A stretch of 12,965 bases of DNA from JBCCKC01 sp039182435 (GCA_039182435.1 JBCDCC010000057.1:1-12965); one strand, 5' to 3'; positions 1 to 7,504 are shown, counted from the stretch's first letter. Numbers and translations: made by a program. Notes: generated from the sequence alone by a model not told the origin.

Positions 1-709
1 CCGGGCGTTTATACCAGAACGCGCAGAGCCGCCGTGAGTAGATCGAAAGTGGTGCGAGGAGAATATAGCCGATGATCTGGGTGCTGGAATACCACTCCAG
101 CTTGCGGGCGGATGTCAGGGCGGGGGCGTCTTCGATGATTTTGAAGCGGAGTTTTTGCTTCCGGCCCCATTTTTTAAGGCGGTTGGTCATGCGAACTTCT
201 TCGCTGGCGTAGAGACGCTCGTCGAAACCGCCCACTGCCTCAAAAGCCTCTCGAAGAGTGAAAATAAAGCTACCGGCGGCTGTTTGGGTGAGCTTTGAGA
301 TGCGCTCCCAGAGGCCGATGCCGAAGCGGCCGATTGCATTGATATTGCCCTCGAATCGGACCACCGAGCCACCGCCCACGTGGGTTCCTGCTTCGAGGAG
401 CGAGAGGGCCTGCTGTAGGAGGGATGCTGAGATGCGTGTGTCGGCATCGACGAAGATGAGGTAGCGGCCGCTCGCGGCGGAGGCTCCGGTATTGCGGGCT
501 CTAGCGATTTGATTGATGGGCTCAAAGACGACCTGATCTGCGCCCTCGGCTTTTGCGACTGCCGCGGTTGGGTCGCTGGAGTTATTGTCCACCACAATGA
601 TTTCTCCAGGCCCAAGAGGGACCGCCTGCATGGCCGTCTTGATGGCTGCAAGAGTTGCCGGCAGTTCTTTCACCTCGTCGTAGGCGGGAATTATGATGGA
701 ATAGAGCAT
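1..709 (-). CDS. Family 2 glycosyltransferase, partial (C-terminus beyond left edge)
   Basis: An open frame runs without a stop from ATG at 709 to the window edge (236 residues visible). It begins with the classic GT-A opening SIIIPAYDE (residues 4-12), then IIVVDNNSSD (37-46) for nucleotide-sugar binding, ARNTGASAASGRYLIFVDAD (70-89) containing the metal-binding DXD motif DAD (88-90), and GGFDERLYASEE (160-171), the acceptor/catalytic region. This order is typical of GT2 enzymes that move a sugar from a nucleotide sugar to a lipid, glycan or other acceptor at the cytoplasmic face. Residues about 209-226 (STQIIGYILLAPLSIYS) are hydrophobic and may be the start of a membrane segment or amphipathic anchor. 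Acceptor and sugar cannot be told from sequence. The gene starts 37 nt after the YkoF-like gene on the same strand, so the two may be co-transcribed. No Shine-Dalgarno motif precedes the ATG. The antisense frames here are shadows. Confidence 0.9.
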   Translation of the reverse strand, partial: MLYSIIIPAYDEVKELPATLAAIKTAMQAVPLGPGEIIVVDNNSSDPTAAVAKAEGADQVVFEPINQIARARNTGASAASGRYLIFVDADTRISASLLQQALSLLEAGTHVGGGSVVRFEGNINAIGRFGIGLWERISKLTQTAAGSFIFTLREAFEAVGGFDERLYASEEVRMTNRLKKWGRKQKLRFKIIEDAPALTSARKLEWYSSTQIIGYILLAPLSIYSRRLCAFWYKRP

Positions 710-746
710 TGTTACAAGATCGTGCTCCGGACTGAGAACTTACGTT

Positions 747-1025
747 CTAACGTCGTCCGGCAGCTCTTGCCGGGAGCGGAGCTGCATTACACATGGTTGT
801 ATTTACAATTACCGGATGCTTCGTAGCGACGGTTTCGTAGGCGAAACGAAGCGCGGCCCAAACAGCTCCTGCTTCACCCCAGACGACAGTGGCCATAGTT
901 CCGGTGTCGCGTTCGATACCTGTTTCGTCGAGGGCATCGAGGTAACAGTGAACCGCAGGCCGCACATCACCATCCAGCGCGTAAACGGAAACTTGAATAG
1001 AGATTATTGGATCTGTCTTTTGCAT
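747..1025 (-). CDS. YkoF-like thiamine/hydroxymethylpyrimidine-binding small protein
   Basis: This 92-residue protein matches my memory of the YkoF/thiamine-binding fold: an N-terminal strand IISIQVSVYAL (7-17), a helix containing AVHCYLDALDETGIE (24-38), the signature GTMATVVWGE (42-51), a second helix, and a closing strand with VNTTMCNAAP (74-83). YkoF of Bacillus binds thiamine and its pyrimidine moiety; single-domain relatives of 80-100 residues are common and probably act as cytosolic ligand-binding or carrier proteins. The start is well fixed: an in-frame TAA lies three codons upstream of the ATG at 1025. The last residues (RAAGRR) fall outside the fold and overlap a GC-rich inverted repeat. 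It lies upstream of the glycosyltransferase on the same strand and is divergent from the DUF6607 gene. No TPP riboswitch is visible upstream. Function is inferred from the fold only. Confidence 0.68.
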   Translation of the reverse strand: MQKTDPIISIQVSVYALDGDVRPAVHCYLDALDETGIERDTGTMATVVWGEAGAVWAALRFAYETVATKHPVIVNTTMCNAAPLPARAAGRR

Positions 1026-1122
1026 ATCATCGTGTTATTCCAAAAAAGCGCCCACCGCGAGAGCTGGTTCAGGAAAAACTGTTTACACTACGGATCATGG
1101 CCGTTGGGGTGGGCTTACAGTC

Positions 1123-1191
1123 AGCCGAGCTGCTCGAAGTCGATTATTTGGGCGAAATGTTCGAGAGTTCGTTGAACTTGGCTTTTTTTTT
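1123..1191 (+). terminator. Terminator-like or attenuator-like stem-loop in leader of DUF6607 gene
   Basis: On the plus strand AGCCGAG (1123-1129) can pair with CTTGGCT (1177-1183, one G-T pair), and inside it CTCGAA (1133-1138) with TTCGAG (1160-1165). The outer arm runs directly into nine T residues (1183-1191). A competing local hairpin, AGTTC (1166-1170) with GAACT (1174-1178), shares the same 3' part. The T run ends 14 nt before the ATG at 1206. This could be an intrinsic terminator for upstream plus-strand transcripts, or a conditional terminator in the leader of the DUF6607 unit. The pairing is visible by eye; folding energy was not computed. Confidence 0.4.
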
Positions 1192-1205
1192 GTCTTGGTA
1201 GTCGT

Positions 1206-2303
1206 ATGCGAGTTTTCCTTCCTCTGATTGCTGCATTCGCGCTGTGCTCAATCGGCTGTCAGTCGGTTCAACACAGCGACTCGGATGTTACACCAAGCAT
1301 TCAAGTTCCAAGGTCTTATGTATTTGGCTGGGGCGTGTTGCCTGCAGAACTCGCAATACCCGGCGGCGGAAATACACTCGGCGCGAAATACACGCCGTCG
1401 GAACCGAAGGCGGTCGAGATTCCGGAAGATGCGACCGACTTTGAGAAAGACCGTGCGGCCATTCTTGCTCTCGCGGGCAGTTATAAAGTCGATTTCCACT
1501 TTATGGAGGCAATGGGCCTCACCACCGAGTTCGAAAAGCGCGGCCGCTACAATTCTTGGGGAACCGAGCTGGTCGAAGTTATCGAAGACCGCGGAACGTT
1601 CATCAGTTTACAGCATACGCTTGTCATGTTCTTCGATGAAGAGGATATGCCCGACGAACCGATGGTGATGAAACACTGGCGACAGGATTGGACCTACGAG
1701 GATCAGACCTTGTTTACTTTCCAGGGCGACCTCACCTGGAAGCGCCAGCAAATCAATGCTGAACAGGCAAAAGGCGCATGGTCCCAAACGGTCTTTCAGG
1801 TGGATGATTCACCACGCTACGAAGTTGTCGGTCGATGGACGCACCAAGGCAACTTAAGCCGCTGGACCAGTCGACTCGATGCGCGCCCGCTTCCACGGAG
1901 AGAATTTTCGCAACGTTCGGATTACACGCTACTTGAAGGCGTTCACCAGATTACGTTGACTCCGACAGGGTGGGTGCATCAGCAGGACAACCTCAAGAGA
2001 ACCAGTGGAATGGATAGTTCTGAAGCGCCTGTGTATCTTTCAACAGAAATCGGAATAAACCGATACACACGGATTGATGAACCGAGTTTAACCGAGGCCG
2101 CAGGTGATTACTTTGAGACGGCAGGTGACTACTGGGCGAGTGTGCGCAGCGTTTGGGAAGAACTCTTTGCGTCCCGCGACGTCATTGCGCTATACAGAAC
2201 AGTTGACGAGAGGCCACAGTTTATGCCGCATTTCGAAGCGGCTACCGACGAATCGAGCACGCCCGACACGGCACGCGAAATCATCCAGTCCTACCTGAAA
2301 TGA
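1206..2303 (+). CDS. DUF6607 family lipoprotein
   Basis: The 365-residue product has a short basic N-terminus (MR), a hydrophobic core, and a lipobox-like SIGC ending at Cys18, so it is predicted to be a lipid-anchored envelope protein. Residue -3 is Ser, which is not the favoured Leu. From about residue 83 it matches the DUF6607 family as I know it: AILALAGSYKVDFHFME (85-101), SWGTELVEVIEDRG (117-130), KHWRQDWTYE (156-165), GAWSQTVFQVDDSPRY (190-205), GRWTH (209-213), RPLPRREFSQRSDY (227-240) and GWVHQQDN (255-262). The molecular role of this family is unknown. Residues 19-80 are a poorly conserved spacer. A nitroreductase-like gene follows 35 nt downstream on the same strand. The gene is preceded by a T9-tailed stem-loop and has no Shine-Dalgarno sequence. 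The start is chosen because it places the signal peptide at the N-terminus. Confidence 0.85.
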   Translation: MRVFLPLIAAFALCSIGCQSVQHSDSDVTPSIQVPRSYVFGWGVLPAELAIPGGGNTLGAKYTPSEPKAVEIPEDATDFEKDRAAILALAGSYKVDFHFMEAMGLTTEFEKRGRYNSWGTELVEVIEDRGTFISLQHTLVMFFDEEDMPDEPMVMKHWRQDWTYEDQTLFTFQGDLTWKRQQINAEQAKGAWSQTVFQVDDSPRYEVVGRWTHQGNLSRWTSRLDARPLPRREFSQRSDYTLLEGVHQITLTPTGWVHQQDNLKRTSGMDSSEAPVYLSTEIGINRYTRIDEPSLTEAAGDYFETAGDYWASVRSVWEELFASRDVIALYRTVDERPQFMPHFEAATDESSTPDTAREIIQSYLK

Positions 2304-2338
2304 TAGGGTTTGAGAGCCTTTGATTTGGATATAGTCTT

Positions 2339-3004
2339 ATGACTAGCAATTCGAAAAACGTCGAAGAAGTGATCCGGGCTCGGATCACTGAGAAAGTGTT
2401 ATCTTCTCTGGAGGAGCGCGCACTCGTGCCGGTGGAAATCGAAGCTCGATGCCGCCCGCTCGTTGAGTCCGCAATCAGGACAGCCGGTTGGGCACCTTTC
2501 CACTATCCGCGAAATATTGACGGACTTGCCGAACCATGGCGGGCACACGTGCTCTGGAATAAGTCGGTTCGGAAGCTATCACAGTTTCTTTCTGATGAAC
2601 TCAAGCTCACAAGCAAGGAACCGCAATTAGCCGCAGCCTGTAGCGCGCTTGTATTGGTAACCTGGATACCGGAAGAAGCATCTGCCTCCCCCGGCCAAAC
2701 GGAGGACACCGTCGTCATCCGCAACGAAGAGCATCTGGCGGCGACCTCTGCGATGGTGCAAAACCTACTCCTCGCACTTACGGCAAAAGACATCGGCAAC
2801 TACTGGTCCAGCGGCGGTAAACTGCGAGATGCGGAGGTATTCGACTATCTGGGCATCCCAAAATCCGAACGACTTCTCGCTGCCGTCTTTATTGAGTATC
2901 CCGAGATGCGCGAGCCAGCCTATGGAGAAACGACCCGCAAGCGCGGAGCGCTTCGAAGTAAACGCTCCAGCGAGTGGGTCCGGTTTCTTCCGCCTGCTGA
3001 TTGA
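2339..3004 (+). CDS. Nitroreductase-family-like protein (FMN-dependent oxidoreductase fold)
   Basis: This 221-residue soluble protein has features of the nitroreductase fold. AIRTAGWAPFHYPR (45-58) resembles the 'a..APS..N.QPW' flavin-binding segment. NEEHLAATSAMVQNLLLALTAKDIGNYWSSGG (129-160) resembles the long central helix and 'G.g..w' turn. YLGIPKSERLLAAVFIEYP (170-188) is the usual 'lgip....v....iGyP' strand. The canonical N-terminal RRSxR motif is absent; the first 40 residues are instead a charged helix (EEVIRARITEKVLSSLEERA). Family members typically use FMN and NAD(P)H to reduce nitro, quinone or related groups, but cofactor residues here are too diverged to be sure of activity. It follows the DUF6607 gene by 35 nt and probably shares its transcript. 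No signal peptide is seen, so it should be cytoplasmic. Confidence 0.75.
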   Translation: MTSNSKNVEEVIRARITEKVLSSLEERALVPVEIEARCRPLVESAIRTAGWAPFHYPRNIDGLAEPWRAHVLWNKSVRKLSQFLSDELKLTSKEPQLAAACSALVLVTWIPEEASASPGQTEDTVVIRNEEHLAATSAMVQNLLLALTAKDIGNYWSSGGKLRDAEVFDYLGIPKSERLLAAVFIEYPEMREPAYGETTRKRGALRSKRSSEWVRFLPPAD

Positions 3005-3019
3005 GTGAATTTATTTTCT

Positions 3020-3035
3020 GGATCACCGGTGATCC
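3020..3035. repeat. Perfect 16-bp palindrome downstream of nitroreductase-like gene
   Basis: GGATCACCGGTGATCC reads the same on both strands and lies 16 nt after the nitroreductase-like stop codon. As RNA it would form a 6-bp stem with a CCGG loop. No T run follows, so it is not a standard intrinsic terminator. It may be a weak mRNA 3'-end structure or a protein-binding site. Confidence 0.5.
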
Positions 3036-3108
3036 CCGCTATTTCACAACAAAATCGCGTCGATGTAGTGCTGTAGGCTAGAAATATCTGCCTAGAGCAA
3101 CAGACCCC

Positions 3109-3267
3109 CTAGATCGTTTTATCGCTGCTCTCTGCTTCGCGCAAAATGCCGATCTTCTCTTCGATGGTGTCTATTTTTTGCCTCTCATTGTCTGGGGCCT
3201 TTCTACATGCCTAGACTAACTTTTCAAGCGAATCAGTTTTCGTCACCGCGACCAATGGGAACTTGAT
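3109..3267 (-). pseudogene. Possible decayed reading frame in the intergenic gap
   Basis: The 370-nt gap 3005-3374 holds no intact gene. On the minus strand, frame 3267 to 3109 reads IKFPLVAVTKTDSLEKLV, an in-frame TAG at 3213-3211, then ACRKAPDNERQKIDTIEEK and GILREAESSDKTI followed by TAG at 3111-3109. The second part is strikingly protein-like: charged, with a heptad-like helix, and with no start codon of its own. This fits the C-terminal remnant of a small helical protein broken by a stop, but chance composition cannot be excluded. No family is recognised. Confidence 0.25.
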
Positions 3268-3324
3268 TTAACCGCGAGCAGATTAATCTTTCGCTGTGCA
3301 AAGCTCATTACATATACCACCAGC

Positions 3325-3353
3325 AAAAAAAGCCCGCTGAACGAGTGGGCTTT
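3325..3353 (-). terminator. Intrinsic terminator of the pdh operon
   Basis: A 10-bp stem (3329-3338 with 3344-3353, one G-T pair) encloses a 5-nt loop (GAACG on plus). On the minus strand the stem AAAGCCCACT/AGCGGGCTTT is followed by seven T residues (A run 3325-3331 on plus). It lies 22 nt after the pdhC stop codon. The plus-strand side has only TTT after the stem, so it should work mainly for pdhC transcripts, with weak activity at best for the convergent nitroreductase-like transcript. Confidence 0.9.
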
Positions 3354-3374
3354 GGGCAGAATGTGTTTTTGAGC

Positions 3375-4673
3375 TTAAACGAGCATGAGAGCCGGTGTTT
3401 CAAGGATCTCCTTGAGGGCCTGTAAGTATTGCGCCCCGACTGCGCCATCGATTGTGCGGTGGTCTCCGGAGAGACCGACTTTCATGGTATGGCCGATCAC
3501 GATCTCGTCCTTTTCGTTGACGACGGGACGCTTGATCGTGGCCCCGATGCTAAGGATGGCGGCATTGGTGGGATTGATGATGCCGTAGAAATCAGAGATG
3601 CCGAACATACCGAGGTTGGTCACGGTAAGGGTGGAGCCGCTCATTTCGTTGGGCGTAAGCTTCTTGCCCCTTGCTTTCTTGATCAGTCCCTTTGCCTCGG
3701 CTCCGATCTGGCGGAGGCTTTTAGTCTCTGCGGCCCGAATCACGGGAGTTACGAGGCCATCATCGATGGCGACGCCGAAGGCGAGATCGACATTGGCATA
3801 CTGCTTAATGCTGTCCCCCTGCCAAGAGCGATTGATCGCGGGCACACGGCGCACGGCCTCTGCAGCGGCTTTGAGTGTCAGGTCATTGACTGAGAACTTC
3901 GTGCCGCCATGCTCGGGTGGGAGTGCGGAAAGTTTGGCGTTTAATTCGGCTCTGAAGGCGGCGAGTGGGCCGCCATCGACTTCGATCTGAAGGTAGAAGT
4001 GTGGGGCTTGTGTCTTGGAGGCGACTAGTGCCTTGCCGATACTCTTCCGCATATTGGAAACGGGGAGATCCAGTGCCTCGAGTGTGGCAGCGGGCGGTGC
4101 GGCGGGTGGGGGTGTGGTGGCTGCGGCCGGGGCAGCTGGCTTCGCGTTGAGGACGTCATCCTTCAGGATGCGACCGCTTGGGCCTGAACCTTGAATGCTG
4201 GAGAGATCGATGCCCTTTTCGGCGGCGATCTTCTTCGCGAGAGGCGAGGCTTTAACGCGATCACCGCTGGATGTGGCTGGCGGTGCGACAGGTGCTGGTG
4301 TTTCCGCGACGGGTGCGGGTGCTTTCGCCACGGGTGCTGGCGCGGCTGGCGTTTCTTTTGCAGGCTCCGGCTGGGTTTCCTCCGCGGCTGGTGCGGGCTT
4401 TTTTTCTCCGGTAGGCGCGGCTGGTGCGTCTTCGCCGGACTCACCAATGGCGGCGATGGCACCACCAACTTCGACTTCGTCACCTACCCCACAGTATTGC
4501 TTTAAGAGCACACCGTCTTCAAAGACTTCGACTTCCATGGTCGCTTTATCGGTCTCGACTTCGGCAATCATGTCGCCGCTTTCGATGGGATCACCTTCGT
4601 TTTTTAACCATTTGACGAGTGTTCCCACTGTCATGGTGTCACTCAGCTTGGGCATTTCGATAATTGTGGCCAT
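3375..4673 (-). CDS. pdhC: Pyruvate dehydrogenase complex E2, dihydrolipoamide acetyltransferase
   Basis: The 432-residue E2 core transfers the acetyl group from lipoyl-lysine to CoA. One lipoyl domain (about 1-78) carries the lipoylation site ETDKAT with Lys43. An Ala/Pro-rich flexible linker (81-137) contains three PAPVA-type repeats. A peripheral-subunit-binding domain (140-178, VKASPLAKKIAAEKGIDLSS onward, GPSGRILKDDV) binds E1/E3. A second Ala/Pro linker follows (179-196), then the CAT domain to the end with the catalytic motif DHRTIDG (404-410, His405 and Asp409). Length and single lipoyl domain match E2s of alpha-proteobacterial/mitochondrial type. It is the last gene of pdhABC, 56 nt after pdhB, and is followed by a strong terminator. 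No Shine-Dalgarno is visible; the leader is pyrimidine-rich. A branched-chain or acetoin E2 is possible, but the whole set best fits pyruvate. The symbol could equally be aceF-like. Confidence 0.95.
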   Translation of the reverse strand: MATIIEMPKLSDTMTVGTLVKWLKNEGDPIESGDMIAEVETDKATMEVEVFEDGVLLKQYCGVGDEVEVGGAIAAIGESGEDAPAAPTGEKKPAPAAEETQPEPAKETPAAPAPVAKAPAPVAETPAPVAPPATSSGDRVKASPLAKKIAAEKGIDLSSIQGSGPSGRILKDDVLNAKPAAPAAATTPPPAAPPAATLEALDLPVSNMRKSIGKALVASKTQAPHFYLQIEVDGGPLAAFRAELNAKLSALPPEHGGTKFSVNDLTLKAAAEAVRRVPAINRSWQGDSIKQYANVDLAFGVAIDDGLVTPVIRAAETKSLRQIGAEAKGLIKKARGKKLTPNEMSGSTLTVTNLGMFGISDFYGIINPTNAAILSIGATIKRPVVNEKDEIVIGHTMKVGLSGDHRTIDGAVGAQYLQALKEILETPALMLV

Positions 4674-4729
4674 AGAATTTAAGAAATTAGGAAGAAGAAG
4701 TTAGAAGTGAATCAATAAGGGAGGACGCG
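4674..4729 (-). other. pdhB-pdhC intercistronic spacer, AT-rich, related to pdhA-pdhB spacer
   Basis: Read on the plus strand, 4674-4704 (AGAATTTAAGAAATTAGGAA, then GAAGAAGTTAG) resembles 5724-5750 in the preceding spacer (AGAATTTAGAAATCAGGAGT, then GAGAAGTAG). On the transcript it gives a pyrimidine-rich leader ending CTTAAATTCT directly before the pdhC ATG, without a purine-rich ribosome-binding motif. Confidence 0.45.
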
Positions 4730-5707
4730 CTAGCCGATACACTCGAGCACTTTTTCAATAATGCGCTCTTCGTTTGGTATCTGCCAATCCTCAAGTGGCT
4801 TGGCGTAAATTTGGGGTGCATCAATCGCAGAAACGCGGTGGACGGGAGCGTCGAGATAATCGAAGGCCTTGAACTGAATGAGGTGCGAGATCTGTGCGTC
4901 GACACCGCAGAAAGGCTTGTTCTCTTCGACGAGGACGACGCGGTTGGTCTTTTTGACCGATTTTAAGATGGTCGCTTCGTCGAGCGGGCGAATCGAGCGT
5001 AGGTCGATGACTTCAACGCTGAGATCGTAGTCTTCTTCCAGCTTTTGAGCAGCCTGAAGCGAGATGATGGCGCAGCGGCCGTGGGAGACGATCGTCAGGT
5101 CGGTGCCTTCTTTGAGGACATTGGCGACGCCGAGCTCGACGATGTATTCTTCTTCCGGCACTTCCCACTTCTCTCCGTAGAGGATGGTGTTTTCCATCAC
5201 GAAGACGGGGTCATTGTCACGAATGGCGGCTTTCATGAGGCCTTTGGCGTCGTAGGCGTTGGAGGGGCAGACGACTTTGAGACCGGGGTGATTGGCCACC
5301 ATGTTCTCTGGAGTGTGCGAGTGAGTCGCCCCGACATTGGTGCCCCCATTGGCGGGGCCGCGCACGACGATAGGTATGTTCATTAAACCGCCGGACATAT
5401 AGCGGCAGAAGGAGGCGTTGTTGAAGAGCTGGTCGATCGCAACGTAGCTAAAAGACATGAACATCATTTCGACGACCGGGCGGATGCAGAGGGCGGAGGC
5501 ACCGATGGCCAGACCGGAGAAAGCTGCTTCAGAGATGGGGGCGTCGATCAGGCGCTTGTCGCCATAGCGGTTCCAGAGACCTTCGGTTACTTTGTAGGCG
5601 CCATTGTATTCAGCGACTTCTTCACCGATGATGCAGACGTTCTCGTCGCGTTCGATCTCCTCGGCGAGTGCTTGCTTGATGGCTTCGCGATATGTGATGA
5701 GTGGCAT
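4730..5707 (-). CDS. pdhB: Pyruvate dehydrogenase E1 component, beta subunit
   Basis: The 325-residue E1 beta subunit pairs with PdhA as an alpha2beta2 thiamine-diphosphate enzyme that decarboxylates pyruvate and reductively acetylates E2. The transketolase pyrimidine-binding domain (about 2-178) begins MPLITYREAIKQALAEE and includes GEEVAEYNGAYKVTEGL (28-44). APISEAAFSGLAIGA (56-70) holds Glu60, the residue that activates the cofactor pyrimidine ring. GATHSHTPEN (126-135) holds His129, equivalent to the usual HSQ histidine. The C-terminal transketolase domain (about 195-317) contains VEVIDLRSIRPLDEATI and the typical EENKPFCGV stretch. Length is standard. It lies 51 nt after pdhA and 56 nt before pdhC in the same direction, so co-transcription is very likely. 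The ATG at 5707 fits the family N-terminus exactly. No Shine-Dalgarno is visible. Confidence 0.96.
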   Translation of the reverse strand: MPLITYREAIKQALAEEIERDENVCIIGEEVAEYNGAYKVTEGLWNRYGDKRLIDAPISEAAFSGLAIGASALCIRPVVEMMFMSFSYVAIDQLFNNASFCRYMSGGLMNIPIVVRGPANGGTNVGATHSHTPENMVANHPGLKVVCPSNAYDAKGLMKAAIRDNDPVFVMENTILYGEKWEVPEEEYIVELGVANVLKEGTDLTIVSHGRCAIISLQAAQKLEEDYDLSVEVIDLRSIRPLDEATILKSVKKTNRVVLVEENKPFCGVDAQISHLIQFKAFDYLDAPVHRVSAIDAPQIYAKPLEDWQIPNEERIIEKVLECIG

Positions 5708-5758
5708 GTTTTGAAAGAATTTAGAATTTAGAAATCAGGAGTGAGAAGTAGCTGAGTT
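5708..5758 (-). other. pdhA-pdhB intercistronic spacer with short tandem repeat
   Basis: On the transcript strand this spacer contains TTTCTAAATTCTAAATTCTT, in which TAAATTC is repeated back to back (7-bp unit). It resembles the pdhB-pdhC spacer. It has no stem-loop of note and no Shine-Dalgarno motif; the pdhB ATG follows TTTCAAAAC. Confidence 0.45.
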
Positions 5759-6865
<1,107 letters not shown>

Positions 6866-6910
6866 AGACAGAGACGGAGAAATTTGCACAAATCCCAATG
6901 ATGACAAGTA

Positions 6911-6940
6911 TTTATGGGCCTAAAGGGCCGCTCTGTCCAA
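6911..6940 (-). promoter_or_regulatory. Candidate sigma-70-type promoter for pdhABC
   Basis: In the 83-nt gap before pdhA, the minus strand has TTGGAC (6940-6935) and CATAAA (6916-6911) separated by 18 nt, about 46 nt before the chosen ATG. Agreement with TTGACA/TATAAT is only partial. The spacer contains GGCC-CTTTA-GGCC, a small inverted repeat that could be an operator or a short hairpin. Read-through from the upstream genes is equally possible. Confidence 0.3.
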
Positions 6941-6948
6941 GTCTCGGA

Positions 6949-7491
6949 CTATCGCCCGAGTAAATCATCTCTCAGACTCACCGATGCCGGTTGCTCTCCA
7001 AGCCAGATGGTGAAGTAGAGTCGGGCGAAGTCTTGACCGGGGATGGTGATTTTTCGCTCGCCGTTGAGGACAAAGCTGGTGCCGACCTCTGGCTCGTAAA
7101 CGAGGGCGGAGCTGTCGCCTTTGCTCACAGTTCTATAGCACTCATTGATCTGTGCGACACGCTCGGCGATTTGCTGCTGTTCTTCGGGGTTTAGATTCTT
7201 TTCGAGCATCCTCGACGCGGATCTGAGGACGATGTCTTTTTTGATCGTCCGCAAGTAGCTGAAACGTAGCTCGAAGGTGGTTTCTGCCTGAAGCACGTCG
7301 TCGGCCGTGGCTTCTGCGGGGACATAGAGGGCGGCGTCGTAGAGCTTGAAGAGCATCGCGTAGACGAATCGATGTTCGCCGAGCTTCTCCAAGCGGAGCT
7401 CCCCGAGGTCGGAAGTCTCTGGCATACGGTCCTTGGCGTTGAGGGCAAAGGGGATCAACAGAGCGAGGAGGACTGATTGGAGTGCTTTCAT
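6949..7491 (-). CDS. Chalcone isomerase-like exported protein
   Basis: From ATG at 7491 the product is 180 residues with a Sec signal peptide (MKALQSVLLALLIPFALNA, likely cut after Ala19). The mature part matches the chalcone-isomerase-like family (Pfam Chalcone_3 type) as I recall it: LFKLYDAALYVPAEAT (47-62), an LRFSYLRTIKKD strand-helix (75-86), and NGERKITIPGQDFARLYFTI then WLGEQPASVSLRDDLLG (143-179). Bacterial members share the fold of plant chalcone isomerase but are usually periplasmic and of unknown role; some are thought to bind fatty acids. The first in-frame ATG, at 7554, would overlap the SDR gene and hide the signal peptide, so 7491 is preferred; it sits 13 nt after the SDR stop. 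It is probably co-transcribed with SDR. pdhA follows after 83 nt. Confidence 0.82.
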   Translation of the reverse strand: MKALQSVLLALLIPFALNAKDRMPETSDLGELRLEKLGEHRFVYAMLFKLYDAALYVPAEATADDVLQAETTFELRFSYLRTIKKDIVLRSASRMLEKNLNPEEQQQIAERVAQINECYRTVSKGDSSALVYEPEVGTSFVLNGERKITIPGQDFARLYFTIWLGEQPASVSLRDDLLGR

Positions 7492-7504
7492 GCTTGGGGT
7501 AATT

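Noticed and set aside
187..651. 154-residue minus-strand open frame
   Set aside because: It is an alternate frame of the glycosyltransferase, with Ser/Pro/Arg-rich composition and no family motifs, while the true frame carries clear GT2 motifs.
757..773. GC-rich inverted repeat CCGGCA-5-TGCCGG as a terminator
   Set aside because: It lies within the 3' end of the YkoF-like gene and has no T run on either strand.
816..1201. Plus-strand open frames of 119 and 64 residues antisense to and just after the YkoF-like gene
   Set aside because: No recognisable motifs, cysteine/arginine-rich shadow composition, and the opposite strand holds a family-like protein.
1026..1205. Possible TPP riboswitch upstream of the thiamine-binding-like gene
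   Set aside because: I searched both strands for the conserved CUGAGA and CCUGAUCUGG elements and found none.
3429..4704. Several plus-strand open frames (104-169 residues) opposite pdhC
   Set aside because: Low-complexity mirror of the Ala/Pro-rich E2 linker and codon bias; no family similarity.
6866..6907. Alternative upstream start for PdhA at 6907
   Set aside because: The added 14 residues do not resemble the family and would overlap the candidate promoter region; ATG at 6865 fits better.
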